From: Paenibacillus bouchesdurhonensis
GTDB taxonomy: Bacteria; Bacillota; Bacilli; Paenibacillales; Paenibacillaceae
Length of the DNA: 64,000 nucleotides
Direction of reading: 5' to 3'
Assembly (NCBI RefSeq): GCF_900155685.1
Contig: NZ_LT732547.1
Span: 207,648 to 271,647 of the forward strand
How positions within the stretch are numbered: position 1 is the stretch's first letter; each line of letters starts with the position of its first letter. A program made the translations under genes and the position numbers. The notes beneath the pieces are model-generated. The model had not been told where the DNA came from. It saw nothing but the letters and a program-made list of their open reading frames with translations, and did no database searches. This document shows positions 9,001-15,537 of this stretch, in pieces.

Positions 9001-11517
9001 AACTACGCTTTTGACGGCTCGACGTATGAAATCTTCGGAGCGCTGCTGAACGGAGCCACGCTGGTGCTTATACGCAAGGAGGATATGCTGAACGCATCTG
9101 AGCTGGGGAGAATCCTGGAGCAGGAGCGAATTACGCTCTCGTTTATGACAACCGCGCTGTTCAACACGGTGGTCGATTGGGGTGTGAGCTGTCTGCAGCA
9201 TATACGCAAGCTGTTCTTTGGAGGGGAAACGGCATCGCGGAAGCATGTACTGAAGGCGCTGGATTATCTGGGAGCCGGACGGATCGCCAATAGTTATGGC
9301 CCGACGGAGACGACGGTATTCGCGACGACGTATACGGTGGACGAGGGGCTGCTGGAACAGGATGGCGTTCCGATTGGCCGGCCGATTCATAACACGAAGC
9401 TCTATGTGCTGAACAAATGGGGACAGCCACAGCCCGTCGGCGTTCCTGGAGAGCTGTATATTAGCGGGGATGGTCTGGCGCAGGGCTATTTGAATCAGCC
9501 TGAGCTAACGGCGGAGCGATTCCAGGAGGGGACAATTGATCTTGTTGATTTGGCGCCTGGAGAGCGGCTATATCAAACCGGGGATTGGGTACGCTGGCTG
9601 CCGGATGGAAACCTCGAATATTTGGATCGGCTTGACCGTCAGGTGAAAATCCGTGGACACCGAATTGAGCTGGGCGAGGTGGAAGGGGTGCTGAATGCCT
9701 TGCCTGAGGTGCGCGAGGCGGTAGTTGTGCCCGGGCTAGACGAGCAGGGACATTCCTTCCTGACGGCATATGTTACTCCAGCTATGCCCGATGCTGATAT
9801 GACTCAGTCTGTGCTTCGGGAGAAGCTAAGGCCGATTCTGCCGGAATACATGCTGCCTGCCGTTATTATGATTTTGCAGGCTTTGCCTCTGACCTCGAAC
9901 GGCAAGGTGGATCGCAGAGCACTGCCGAAGCCGGAACGGAAGCTTGATCTCGTGTATGCGGCGCCGGAGGATGAACTGGAAAGGAAAATGGCCGGGATTT
10001 GGGCTGAAATTCTGGAGGTGGAGCGGGTAGGCATCAACGATTCTTTCTTTGAGCTGGGCGGGCACTCGCTAAAGGCTATGGTGCTTGTCTCCCGCATCCA
10101 GCAGGAACTTCAGGCTCCTGTTGATCTGCAAGCTGTTTTTGAACATCCGACAGTAAGAATGCTGTGTCAATATACAAGGAATAAGTTGAATATGGAAAGA
10201 CAGCATCCGGATTACGATGAGCACATTGTGTCTGCCCCTGAGCAGGAGGTGTATCCGGCAGCTCCATATCAAGCCTATAGCCATGAAGTGAGCGAGCAGA
10301 ATACAGAGTGGAACATGCCTATGGCATTTCGCATCGAAGGAGCTTTGGATACGGAGCGCTTGGAACAAAGCTTCAGGCTGTTGATCCATCGCCATGAGGC
10401 ACTGCGAACTGCACTGGAGCGCGAAGGAGAACGGATCGTTCAACGCATTTACCCGGAGGTAAGCTTCCAGCTTCAGGCCGAAAGGGTGGAGTCGGAGGCG
10501 GATAAAATCCGGATTATGGCTGACTATATCCAGCCGTTTGATTTGTCCAGTCCCCCGCTGCTCCGGGCGAAGGTGCTGCAAATGAATCAGGAGGAGTATG
10601 TGCTGCTGCTGGACATGCACCATGGAATATCCGATGGAACTTCGGTAGGCATTTTGCTTAGTGAGCTGTTCCAGCTTTATGATGGTTTGGACTTGGCGCC
10701 AGTGTCTGTGCAGTATAAGGATTACGTGGTCTGGTGGAAAAGTCGGCTGGATCGCGGACAATATTCCGATTCGAAGCAATTTTGGATGGACATGCTGGAG
10801 GGATACACGCCATGCCGCCTTCCTGTGGATATCGAAAATGCGGATCCATTCAACTCGACCGGTGACAGTGTTGTGGTTGAGGTTCCGGAACCATTATTCC
10901 GCGGGGTCAGGAGTCATTTTACTTCGCAGATTACAGACTATACCCTTCTTTATGCCATGTATTTACTGCTGCTGCATTTGGAAACGGGACAAACAGATCT
11001 TATGGTAGGGACATACTCCTTTGGCCGTCAGCATCCTCAGCTTCAGGAAACGGTGGGTCTATTTATCAACTCGCTTCCCATCCGCACCCGCTTGAATCCG
11101 GAGGAATCCTTTGCTGAATTCGTCCAGAGAATCCAGCACCAGTTGATTGAGGTCTTCAAGCATCAGCAGTATCCGTTTGAGTACATGCTGGAGGATTCGG
11201 GAATACCAGTCGTTCCCGGGCTCAATTCGTTGTTTGATACGATGTTTACCATGAACAATTTCGCCAATCGTCCTGTGGAAGCAGGAGAGCTTACTATTTC
11301 GGGCCACCCGTATGAATGGAAATACTGCGAGTATGATATTTACGCCGTGGCGCATAAGGATGAAGAAAGGGTTATCGTTCACTTTAATTATCGGACGTCT
11401 TTGTTTAGTGCAAGTACCATGAACAAACTGGCGGCACGATACGTACAATTATTTGATAAGGCTGCGCGTAACCCGGAAATAAGAATCGGGGATATGGAGT
11501 ACGTCTCCATGTCCTAG
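1..11517 (+). CDS. Nonribosomal peptide synthetase, 3' part, ending in a condensation domain
   Basis: A giant modular enzyme that activates amino acids as adenylates, loads them on carrier-protein phosphopantetheine arms and condenses them. The frame is open from base 1, so the start lies outside the window; the GTG at 91 is internal. Order seen: end of an A domain (to about 290), PCP (Ser codon 409), C (HHIVSDG, 991-1011), A (core YTSGSTG near 2416), PCP (Ser 3604), C (HHIVFDG, 4180-4200), A, PCP (Ser 6841), C (HHSVSDG, 7417-7437), A, PCP (Ser 10066), and a last C (HHGISDG, 10618-10638) reaching the stop. All HHxxxDG and GGHSL motifs are intact. No epimerase or thioesterase is present, so release is unusual or done in trans. 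By-eye pocket residues of the three full A domains (D-A-L-F-F-G-A-V-F, D-G-Y-F-F-G-G-V-F, D-G-Y-F-F-G-S-V-F) suggest hydrophobic residues; that is a guess. Product unknown. Confidence 0.96.
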   Translation, partial: EKLKGLPDIQDVFVTAFQEEGQSAYLCAYIVTGGKPLSLADEDEMLEERISSWKRELKASLPEYMVPAVFELLPSFPLTSNGKIDRKALPKPTTGLQRSYSPPADAAEEKLAAIWSDILGCAPIGREDHFFELGGHSLKAMVLAARVHKELEVKISLQEVFRYPLLREMAQHIQSSRHSTYTAILPAPSQDTYPVSSAQKRVYIAQQLSPESTSYNMPMVLEVEGSIDAERLERAFLQLLARHEALRTIFLWDELELRQQIVQASDLSWQLERRDLEDGMKNLQPDVKSKTDFSYILSSFIRPFDLSGEPLLRAALVSCSDTRSLLLIDVHHIVSDGVSTGILYRDLVALYEGKALPPLSLQYKDYAVYEQGLHTGESYAESRNYWVSQYAGKLPESELWTDFVRPSVRSYEGRTISFQLDPDLTDRLKKLASRYEATLYIVLLAAYNLLLSKYSGQEDIVVGTPVAGRNHEDVQGIVGMFVNTLAIRNEPRGSLALSEYIKQVKSTVIEAYEHAEYPLEELLEELELSRDLSRHPLFDTLFVLQNMDIAPLELPGTVFRAAEWEWNHAKFDMTWAGRESEQGIDFTVEFAVSLYREETIRQMIGHFTVLLQALAEASDTSSETCLLQDIEMLTSEDQIQLASFAGVRVPYPQEDSIVSLFSQSALAHADRPALIHDDQVMTYRELADKSDQLAAALIGAGVVPGDAVGLLSDRSMEMIIAILGILKTGAAYVPLDATFPAERRLFMLADSGAKRLVVSGGMSLAGFDGETLHVAELLDQEGGNPSSGASSILPHIRPNDAIYIMYTSGSTGRPKGVVATHGNVVKTMVNNGYVEITEQDRMLQASNYAFDASTLEIYGALLNGASLVLISREQVLDAAGLASTIERQRITLMFMTTALFNTMVDYDAGCLRSVRKLFFGGESASRRHIVKALEHLGENRIVHAYGPTETTVFATTFPIDFSLLDSHVVPIGRPINNTQLYVLNRWGQQQPVGLLGELYIGGDGVALGYLKQEDLTAERFLANPFAPGERMYRTGDLVRWLPDGQLEFLRRVDHQVKIRGNRIELGEIESRLRDIAEISEAVVLPIQNEGQWEFLCAYLVLQAEEGSMQQEGERTANWKKELRQTLPDYMVPAKFIIMEALPLTANGKVDLRALPKPELGSNDEHAAPQNHLEEQLQSVWAEVLGVNNPGVEDHFFELGGHSLKAMLLVAKVRQVLDVKVNLKDIFNYPTIRELARMIGETGIRYEHAEIPSAPHQETYPASSAQKRIYVVQQYDEDSTSYNMPMIFRLEGQLDLPRLEEALYRLMERHEMLRTSFHHHGENVRQQIHPVQELEWRLEITEGDEGQLSLSEREQAEQAWMASCIRPFDLQAPPLWRAFIRRQSPSEHLLMIDIHHIVFDGMSTGILFNELIQLYQGEGLPPLRIQYKDYAVWEQTGRTSESYLAAEKYWDEVFEEEPSLLQLPIDYARSPGLRNEGAQCSHILDEGLARRVKQAAAEQGVTLFMFLMSAYHILLSKYSGEEDIVAGTPLAGREHADTSAMIGMFVKTLALRTRPKAELTIQQYMEQVRDHTLASSLHSEYPLEALLDRLDIPRTSGRQPLFDTLFVLQNMDRAQMELPGIRLEQVSGPTGQSKFDMTWAGAEHNDGLIMTVEYNKNLFRAETIRRMLKHYEQILLQLAECSREQRIREITLLSPEEREQLAEFAGVAAEYPSAASISRIFAEQVQRTPDHTALRCGVQQLTYRELASRANFLADVLRRQNVGRGDLVALLADRSVGMIVAIMGILRSGAAYVPLDPGIPAERQAYILENSGARLLLAESSLPAPDGYEGQVILLNEHGQLELTPNDPVGEQEAKASEGAEEPGLEGLQSEEPQATDPAYVMYTSGSTGTPKGVVTTHRNVVKTSINNGFIEVTPADRMLQLSNYAFDGSTYEIFGALLNGATLVLIRREDVLNASELGRILEQERITSAFMTAALFNTVVDWDVSCLKHVRKLFFGGEAASRKHVLKALDYLGAGRIANGYGPTETTVFATTYTVDEGLLEQDGVPIGRPIHNTKLYVLNKWGQPQPVGVPGELYIGGDGLAQGYLNQPELTAERFQEGAIDLVDTAPGERLYQTGDWVRWLPDGNLEYLDRLDRQVKIRGHRIELGEVEGALNALPEVREAVVVPGKDEQGHSFLAAYIVLESGSIPSRIAYESTLRDRLEASLPDYMIPSIMTFLDRMPLNRNGKVDRRALPKPELSRTKQYLAPTNETERMLAEIWADVLGMEQVGIQDHFFELGGHSLKAMNLIARVQQAFHVRLSLQDVFSYTTVQQMAHFMLTEGREEVHHAISAAPKQEAYPASSAQRRIYVTQQLDRSGTGYNMPMAMELEGELDASRLQEAFLLLIERHESLRTSFEMADGELRQRIHEVSELGWKLEEVQDEVDSADRKSMDERMQEFIAQFIRPFKLSEKSLLRAGLLRLSRLRHLLVLDIHHSVSDGISMGIIMADLLQLYEGNKLAPLALQYKDYAVWEHRRKRETIYGESQRYWLDEYQTVPPSLSLPYDHPAHNRRTSVGDSSELLLGKELTGQLEGLAGASGTTLYAVLLSAYSILLSKYSGEEDMAIGAPVAGRPHADTAQIVGMFVNTLALRLNPEAELPLSGFISQVREKLLLALEHDIYPLEELLEHLELSRDSRRHPLFDTLFVLQNMESSRLESASLGISEVQTLTREPKFDMTWGGHQTESGLRIMVEYDRGLFEAATVQRMLRHFETILQQMVKAPQMRIQEIRLLTEEEQQQLIGFAGIAVDYPRDKTVPAIFEAQVQRAPEQTALVFGDVQISYRELGARADKLARTLKRQGVECGDTVGLMAGRSIGMIVAIMGILRAGAAYVPLDPAFPQPRLAFMLEDSGARIVLAESGLLVPDEYQGEVIPLNEHGQLEMIIDLPAGEQEMKAAEEAVEHDQEGLQSEKPQATDPAYIMYTSGSTGTPKGVVTTHRNVVKTSMNNGFIEVTPADRMLQLSNYAFDGSTYEIFGALLNGATLVLIRKEDMLNASELGRILEQERITLSFMTTALFNTVVDWGVSCLQHIRKLFFGGETASRKHVLKALDYLGAGRIANSYGPTETTVFATTYTVDEGLLEQDGVPIGRPIHNTKLYVLNKWGQPQPVGVPGELYISGDGLAQGYLNQPELTAERFQEGTIDLVDLAPGERLYQTGDWVRWLPDGNLEYLDRLDRQVKIRGHRIELGEVEGVLNALPEVREAVVVPGLDEQGHSFLTAYVTPAMPDADMTQSVLREKLRPILPEYMLPAVIMILQALPLTSNGKVDRRALPKPERKLDLVYAAPEDELERKMAGIWAEILEVERVGINDSFFELGGHSLKAMVLVSRIQQELQAPVDLQAVFEHPTVRMLCQYTRNKLNMERQHPDYDEHIVSAPEQEVYPAAPYQAYSHEVSEQNTEWNMPMAFRIEGALDTERLEQSFRLLIHRHEALRTALEREGERIVQRIYPEVSFQLQAERVESEADKIRIMADYIQPFDLSSPPLLRAKVLQMNQEEYVLLLDMHHGISDGTSVGILLSELFQLYDGLDLAPVSVQYKDYVVWWKSRLDRGQYSDSKQFWMDMLEGYTPCRLPVDIENADPFNSTGDSVVVEVPEPLFRGVRSHFTSQITDYTLLYAMYLLLLHLETGQTDLMVGTYSFGRQHPQLQETVGLFINSLPIRTRLNPEESFAEFVQRIQHQLIEVFKHQQYPFEYMLEDSGIPVVPGLNSLFDTMFTMNNFANRPVEAGELTISGHPYEWKYCEYDIYAVAHKDEERVIVHFNYRTSLFSASTMNKLAARYVQLFDKAARNPEIRIGDMEYVSMS
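5490..6490 (+). repeat. Internal repeat copy 1 in the NRPS (A domain of the second full module)
   Basis: About 1 kb covering most of an A domain is nearly identical at DNA level to 8724-9724. The offset is a constant 3234 bp with no indel seen, for example at the TSGSTG core and at the DRLDRQVKIRGHRIELGE segment. The flanking C and PCP regions have diverged much more. This suggests recent domain duplication or gene conversion between adjacent modules. Confidence 0.85.
8724..9724 (+). repeat. Internal repeat copy 2 in the NRPS (A domain of the third full module)
   Basis: Partner of the repeat at 5490-6490, offset 3234 bp. Specificity-pocket residues read by eye differ only at the position before YGPTE (Gly in copy 1, Ser here), so both modules probably load the same or a very similar amino acid. 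Confidence 0.85.
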
Positions 11518-11561
11518 CAGCTGATGGGTCTACAAAATAAAAAAAACGAGGAGGAAATAAA

Positions 11562-11726
11562 ATGAAGAACAAGTTTTTTAAAATGGGAGTCGTCAAGGGG
11601 GAGCAGGTTCCGCAGGAGGTTCGTGAGCTAGGAGAGGAGCTCGAGAAATTGCCGGAAACCATCGCGGAGGAAATCAGCCAAGCCTTTCAAGAATCCAGCG
11701 GTAAAGATGATTCGAAAGAGGAATGA
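11562..11726 (+). CDS. Small acidic protein (54 aa) directly after the NRPS
   Basis: An ATG at 11562 follows a strong ribosome-binding site (GAGGAGG at 11549-11555), 44 nt after the NRPS stop, so it is probably cotranscribed. The product starts MKNKFFKMGVVKGEQVPQEV, then is rich in Glu (a run of ELGEELEKLPETIAEEI), and ends SGKDDSKEE. It looks like a basic head followed by an amphipathic acidic helix. It lacks the Trp residues and NPFD-type motif of MbtH proteins, is not a carrier protein (no GxxS), and has no signal peptide. Possible roles are an accessory or docking peptide for the synthetase, or a scaffold or acceptor used by the terminal C domain. These are inferences; I do not recognise the family. 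The coding nature is supported by the Shine-Dalgarno and position only. Confidence 0.6.
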   Translation: MKNKFFKMGVVKGEQVPQEVRELGEELEKLPETIAEEISQAFQESSGKDDSKEE

Positions 11727-11809
11727 GCTTTCATAAAAGAGGCTTCTTTTGCCTCCAATGACGGCGGTCTATCCTCATAGAGAATACTCTGGCTAATGTT
11801 ATTCAAATC

Positions 11810-11866
11810 ATGTCCGCTTGCCATTAGAACAAGGAAGTTATTGAATGGCAAGCGGGCATTTTGTTT
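11810..11866 (+). terminator. Rho-independent terminator of the NRPS transcript
   Basis: A 16-bp stem (left arm 11810-11825, right arm 11844-11859, one G-U pair) is followed by TTTGTTTTG. It closes the NRPS plus small-ORF transcription unit. Confidence 0.8.
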
Positions 11867-11901
11867 TGAATTGACGTTTTTTTCCGTCTATGTTATTGTT
11901 G

Positions 11902-11913
11902 GACTGATCAGTC
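11902..11913. promoter_or_regulatory. Palindromic operator candidate upstream of tetR
   Basis: GACTGATCAGTC is a perfect 12-bp palindrome 24 bp before the first possible tetR start. It resembles the site at 12634-12653 (GACCGTACGGTC core) in its GAC-GTC ends, as expected for autoregulation by the adjacent TetR protein. Confidence 0.5.
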
Positions 11914-11936
11914 GGTTTTGTTACTGAAGCTCATGT

Positions 11937-12590
11937 TTGTCCGCCCAGCTTCTGTATCCGCTAATGATAGTTTATATGGGGGGATTTTCGATAGAGGTTA
12001 AGCGCAGGAAAGATGTTTTACAAATTAAGAAGGAAATCGCCATGAAGACGAAGGAGTTGTTCGCTCAGAAGGGCTATAGTGCTACTTCCATGGAGGAAAT
12101 TTGTGCGATCAACAACCGAAGCAAGGGGAGCATTTATTACCACTTCAAGAGCAAGGAAGAGCTCTTCATGTTTCTAATCAGAATCAACAATGAGGAATGG
12201 ATCGATTCTTGGCAGGAAATTGAGCAGCAGTACGGGACGGCGATTGATAAACTGTCCGGTCTGGCCGATTATTATGTGGATGACTTGGCCAGCCCGTTGA
12301 ATCACGCGATTAATGAGTTTCTGTCGGGGCAGGTCGTCAGCAAGGAAATGATGGATGAGATGCTCTCACTGATTCGACTGCCGTACAGAACTTATGAGAA
12401 CATTATTATGCAGGGGATTGAGCAGGGCGAATTGAAGCCAGGCGATCCTAGGGAACTAATGTACATTATTAACGGTTTGTTTAATGGACTTAGTACGCTT
12501 TATTTTGAAATGGAGATTGATGAACTCCGACAGCTGTTTCACAAGGGGCTAAGGGCGATACTACAAGGAATACAGCAGATGAAGCAATAG
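11937..12590 (+). CDS. TetR/AcrR-family transcriptional regulator
   Basis: A DNA-binding repressor, probably controlling itself and the MFS exporter just downstream. The N-terminal HTH is clear (KKEIAMKTKELFAQKGYSAT, then SMEEICAINNRSKGSIYYHF). The rest is the helical ligand-binding part. Length is typical of the family. The start is uncertain: TTG 11937, ATG 11964 and ATG 11976 are all in frame, and none has a good Shine-Dalgarno. The HTH begins after 11991, so an N-terminus near 11976 is as likely as the one given. The gene ends 75 bp before the transporter, and palindromes lie in front of both genes. The ligand may be the NRPS product, but this is inferred only from position. Confidence 0.9.
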   Translation: MSAQLLYPLMIVYMGGFSIEVKRRKDVLQIKKEIAMKTKELFAQKGYSATSMEEICAINNRSKGSIYYHFKSKEELFMFLIRINNEEWIDSWQEIEQQYGTAIDKLSGLADYYVDDLASPLNHAINEFLSGQVVSKEMMDEMLSLIRLPYRTYENIIMQGIEQGELKPGDPRELMYIINGLFNGLSTLYFEMEIDELRQLFHKGLRAILQGIQQMKQ

Positions 12591-12633
12591 AAGACTGATA
12601 GAACCCTTGTCAGTCTTTCTTTATAAAATATAT

Positions 12634-12653
12634 TAGACCGTACGGTCGGTCTA
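12634..12653. promoter_or_regulatory. TetR-type operator in front of the MFS gene
   Basis: An imperfect 20-bp inverted repeat whose outer 7 bases (TAGACCG / CGGTCTA) match, containing the perfect core GACCGTACGGTC. It sits directly before the AGGGGGG ribosome-binding site of the exporter, and is typical of TetR/AcrR operators. Confidence 0.65.
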
Positions 12654-12665
12654 GGGGGGCTTGTA

Positions 12666-13883
12666 ATGACAAATTTGTTCAGGAATAAGGCATTTCTAAT
12701 AGTGACGAGTTCTGACATATTGCAAAACCTAGCCATCTGGATACGCAATATGGCCATTTTGTATTTCATCATGGAGCAGACGAAGGGTGAAGATCCAATA
12801 GCAATTTCTTTAATTACGGTGATTGAATATTTGCCGATCTTTGTCTTCTCGTTTATCGGCGGTGCGCTTGCGGATCGGTGGAAACCAAAGAGAACGATGA
12901 TTTGCGGTGATATCCTAAGCTTTCTATCGATTATAGCTATCATTGTGGTACTGAATAGCGGATATTGGAAGGTGCTGTATGCGGCAACATTTGTCTCTTC
13001 CATCGTCAGTCAGTTCGCTCAGCCCTCCTCGGTTAAAATTGTCAGACGGAACGTGGAAGAAGAGAACGTTCAAGCGGCCGTAGCCATCACGCAAAGCTCG
13101 CAGTCCTTGTTCCTCATTCTCGGCCCAATTATCGGTACGTTTATTTATACGTCCTTTGGGATTGACATGTCGCTGTATTCGCTGCTTGTGCTGTTCCTGG
13201 TTTCGCCTATTCTTCTGTCGTTTCTGCCGAAGGATCCGGATCATGAAGCTAGCGGCAGCACACTAATTTCCGACATTAAAGAAGGATGGAGATATGTGAC
13301 CGGCTCCAGCTCCCTTCGCTTGCTGGCGCTTGTCTTTGGATTTGTCGGATTGTCCTCAGGACTCATTCAGCCGCTGGAAATATTCATTATTACAGAGCGG
13401 CTGGGGCTTGAGCAGACTCACCTGCAGTTTCTGTCCGGGGTTTCGGGCGCGGGCCTGCTTGTGGGGGGCGGCATTGCCGCAACGATCAGCAGCAAGCTGA
13501 ATCAGAATGTGACGCTTGTTGTCAGCCTGATTTGCCTGGGCCTGGCTACCGTGGGGGAAGCTCTGTCAGGATGGTTATGGTTGACGCTGTTGTTCAGCTT
13601 TCTCGGGTCGATCAGTCTGGCATTTACCAATGTCGTGATTTCAACCTTCCTGGTCAGCAGAATCGATGAGCATCTGATCGGCCGCGTTAATGGGTTAATA
13701 ACGCCATTGTTTATGGGTGCGATCTTGATTGGCTCCACTTTGTCGGGGGTATTAATGAACAGTACGTCACTGCTTACGGTGTATGTCCTGTCGGCCTTCG
13801 TCTTGTTTATCGGTGTGCTTCCAGGGCTGCGCATTCAATTTCAAGGCCCTAGACAGCAGGTATCAAGTGGAATAGCCAAATAG
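12666..13883 (+). CDS. MFS transporter (MFS_3-type efflux permease)
   Basis: A 405-residue membrane protein with about 12 hydrophobic segments. The loop between TM2 and TM3 carries the MFS motif-A-like GGALADRWKPKR. It begins MTNLFRNKAFLIVTSSDI after a strong AGGGGGG site. Such proteins (macrolide-efflux/BacE-like group) export drugs or peptides by proton antiport. Its position after an NRPS and a TetR gene suggests export of, or self-resistance to, the peptide product; the substrate cannot be read from sequence. Transcription likely starts at its own promoter under the operator at 12634-12653. Confidence 0.92.
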   Translation: MTNLFRNKAFLIVTSSDILQNLAIWIRNMAILYFIMEQTKGEDPIAISLITVIEYLPIFVFSFIGGALADRWKPKRTMICGDILSFLSIIAIIVVLNSGYWKVLYAATFVSSIVSQFAQPSSVKIVRRNVEEENVQAAVAITQSSQSLFLILGPIIGTFIYTSFGIDMSLYSLLVLFLVSPILLSFLPKDPDHEASGSTLISDIKEGWRYVTGSSSLRLLALVFGFVGLSSGLIQPLEIFIITERLGLEQTHLQFLSGVSGAGLLVGGGIAATISSKLNQNVTLVVSLICLGLATVGEALSGWLWLTLLFSFLGSISLAFTNVVISTFLVSRIDEHLIGRVNGLITPLFMGAILIGSTLSGVLMNSTSLLTVYVLSAFVLFIGVLPGLRIQFQGPRQQVSSGIAK

Positions 13884-13922
13884 GCTCCATATTAGAGCGA
13901 TTAATTGAGAAAATGTTATAGG

Positions 13923-13971
13923 CGGCGATCGATTTTCGGAATTCTACCGGAGAGAGATCGCCGGTTTTTTT
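13923..13971 (+). terminator. Rho-independent terminator after the MFS gene
   Basis: The stem CGGCGATC (13923-13930) pairs with GATCGCCG (13956-13963) and is followed by a run of seven Ts. Confidence 0.8.
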
Positions 13972-14042
13972 GAAAGCGCCGTTGTTGCAACATCGATATA
14001 ATCAACAATGATTTTATGTGATTTATTGGAGTTTGGAGGAAT

Positions 14043-14075
14043 ATGACAATGGACGTCGAAGAGTTATTAAGTTAA
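14043..14075 (+). other. Possible 10-residue ORF (leader or decayed gene start)
   Basis: The sequence GGAGGA then ATG encodes MTMDVEELLS and a stop, about 100 bp before the lgt-like gene. The ribosome-binding site is good, but there is no clear hairpin to make it an attenuator. It may be the remains of a gene start. Weak call. Confidence 0.2.
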
Positions 14076-14176
14076 AATCCTGTAATTTACAATTCATCCA
14101 AGATCCGTTGAAGCTAAAAGCTAAGCATCAAACAATTGTTGCAGGGATACTTTTTCTAAATGGAGATGAATAACCC

Positions 14177-14944
14177 ATGAAAAATGAGCTGTTGAAAATC
14201 GGGCCGATAACCATTTATGGATATGGGTTGATGATCGCCATTGGCATTATCGTAGCTTATTCAATCATAATTCATAGAGCGAGAAACAAACAAATAGCAC
14301 AGTCGCATATCACTTCATTAGCGATCTGGGGCGTATTATTCGGCTTTATTGGGGCTAAATTATTGTACTGGATTACGCAATACAGAAATATCATCGATAA
14401 TCCTCGGGTACTACTGGAGCTATCTGGAGGCTTTGTCGTATATGGCGGTATTATCGGAGGAATATTAGCCGGTTATGTGTATTGCAAGAGGAAGCGGATA
14501 AATTTTTTGCAATGTCTAGATTTGTTTGTGCCCTCGATCGCCTTAGCACAGGGATTTGGAAGACTTGGCTGCCTTCTCGCTGGCTGTTGCTTTGGAAAAG
14601 AGACACACCATTGGTTCGGAATTACATTTCATGAATCCGACTTTGCGCCTAACGGTGTGAAATTGATACCTATACAAATTTTCGAGAGCGTATTTAACTT
14701 TGCCCTCTTTTTTGTCCTTATATGGTTGGCTAGAAGAACAAGGCCGGATGGATTTATAGCAAGCTTATACTTATTGTTCTATAGTCTCGGGAGGTTCGTC
14801 ATTGAATTTTACAGAGGGGATCTCATTCGCGGGAATGTCGGCATCCTTTCAACCTCGCAGTGGATCGCGATCATCGTTTTTGTGGTCGCTTGCGGGAGCT
14901 TAGTTATGAAATTAATTAGATCCAAGAGAGTTAGTTATTATTAA
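14177..14944 (+). CDS. Divergent prolipoprotein diacylglyceryl transferase (Lgt) family protein
   Basis: Lgt transfers diacylglycerol from phosphatidylglycerol to the lipobox Cys of prolipoproteins in the membrane. This 255-residue protein has the family's roughly seven membrane segments, the GG...GGIIGG loop, the GRLG signature (QGFGRLGCLLAGCCFG) and the late GRFVIEFYRGD motif. Odd points: the HGG histidine that is essential in E. coli Lgt (H103) is Tyr here (GGFVVYGGIIGG), and the Asn of GNF/GNxxN is Cys. It also stands alone, not in the usual hprK-lgt setting. It is therefore probably a paralogue of uncertain activity rather than the housekeeping enzyme. The start ATG follows a GGAGATG site. 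Confidence 0.88.
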   Translation: MKNELLKIGPITIYGYGLMIAIGIIVAYSIIIHRARNKQIAQSHITSLAIWGVLFGFIGAKLLYWITQYRNIIDNPRVLLELSGGFVVYGGIIGGILAGYVYCKRKRINFLQCLDLFVPSIALAQGFGRLGCLLAGCCFGKETHHWFGITFHESDFAPNGVKLIPIQIFESVFNFALFFVLIWLARRTRPDGFIASLYLLFYSLGRFVIEFYRGDLIRGNVGILSTSQWIAIIVFVVACGSLVMKLIRSKRVSYY

Positions 14945-15098
14945 GTCAACTTTCGCAGGGAAAAAGCTTGAATCTAGGCGTATGTTGGTTCGTTGGTTAA
15001 AGATGAGGAGATAAATGGGTTGGCGAAATTTTGTTGGGCAACTCGGATTGCGAATGTTCTAGCTTTTATATTTCTATAAAATAAGTGGGTGAAACAAT

Positions 15099-15455
15099 TT
15101 GTCTGAATCCCTAGAAGAAAAGGTACAGCGATTGGAGTTATATGTGAACTTGTTACGCCAAATTACACTTGAACCGGAACAATATCGTCTATGGGATTGG
15201 ATAATTGCAAATGGCTTGAATGGGGAGCAATTTGATGGCATTAAAGCTATCTTAAAGAAGTATGTATTGCTCCTTAATCATGAGCAAGATACTAATAAAC
15301 CTTCCTTCGATGATATTTCTAAAGAGTTAATTGAGGTTTTATCTCCTAGCGAGTACCTGGCTAACGTTAGGGGAGTAATTCAGTTATTAAGAAACGCTGT
15401 TAAGATGACCCCATATCAGTCCTTACAATATTATCTTAATGATGCTCAGGAATAA
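15099..15455 (+). CDS. DUF1878-like small protein
   Basis: 118 residues from a TTG start with GTGGGTGA upstream. It opens with a coiled segment (SLEEKVQRLELYVNLLRQIT), then EQYRLWDWIIANGLNGEQFD and KAILKKY. This order, a short helix plus a 'W/F..I...GL...E' block, resembles the Bacillus YhaI/DUF1878 family. Cytosolic, function unknown. A 15-codon ORF with its own ribosome-binding site (15015-15062) lies just upstream and may be a leader or relic. Confidence 0.6.
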   Translation: MSESLEEKVQRLELYVNLLRQITLEPEQYRLWDWIIANGLNGEQFDGIKAILKKYVLLLNHEQDTNKPSFDDISKELIEVLSPSEYLANVRGVIQLLRNAVKMTPYQSLQYYLNDAQE

Positions 15456-15537
15456 CAGAATGTTTGAGTAATCGATTTTAACGTTCCATAACACAAAAAT
15501 GGATCAATAATATGTTCGAACAAAGGGAGGAAGAGTT

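Noticed and set aside
11562-11726. MbtH-like protein
   Set aside because: MbtH proteins are about 70 residues with conserved Trp residues and an N-terminal NPF-type motif; this one has no Trp and a different composition.
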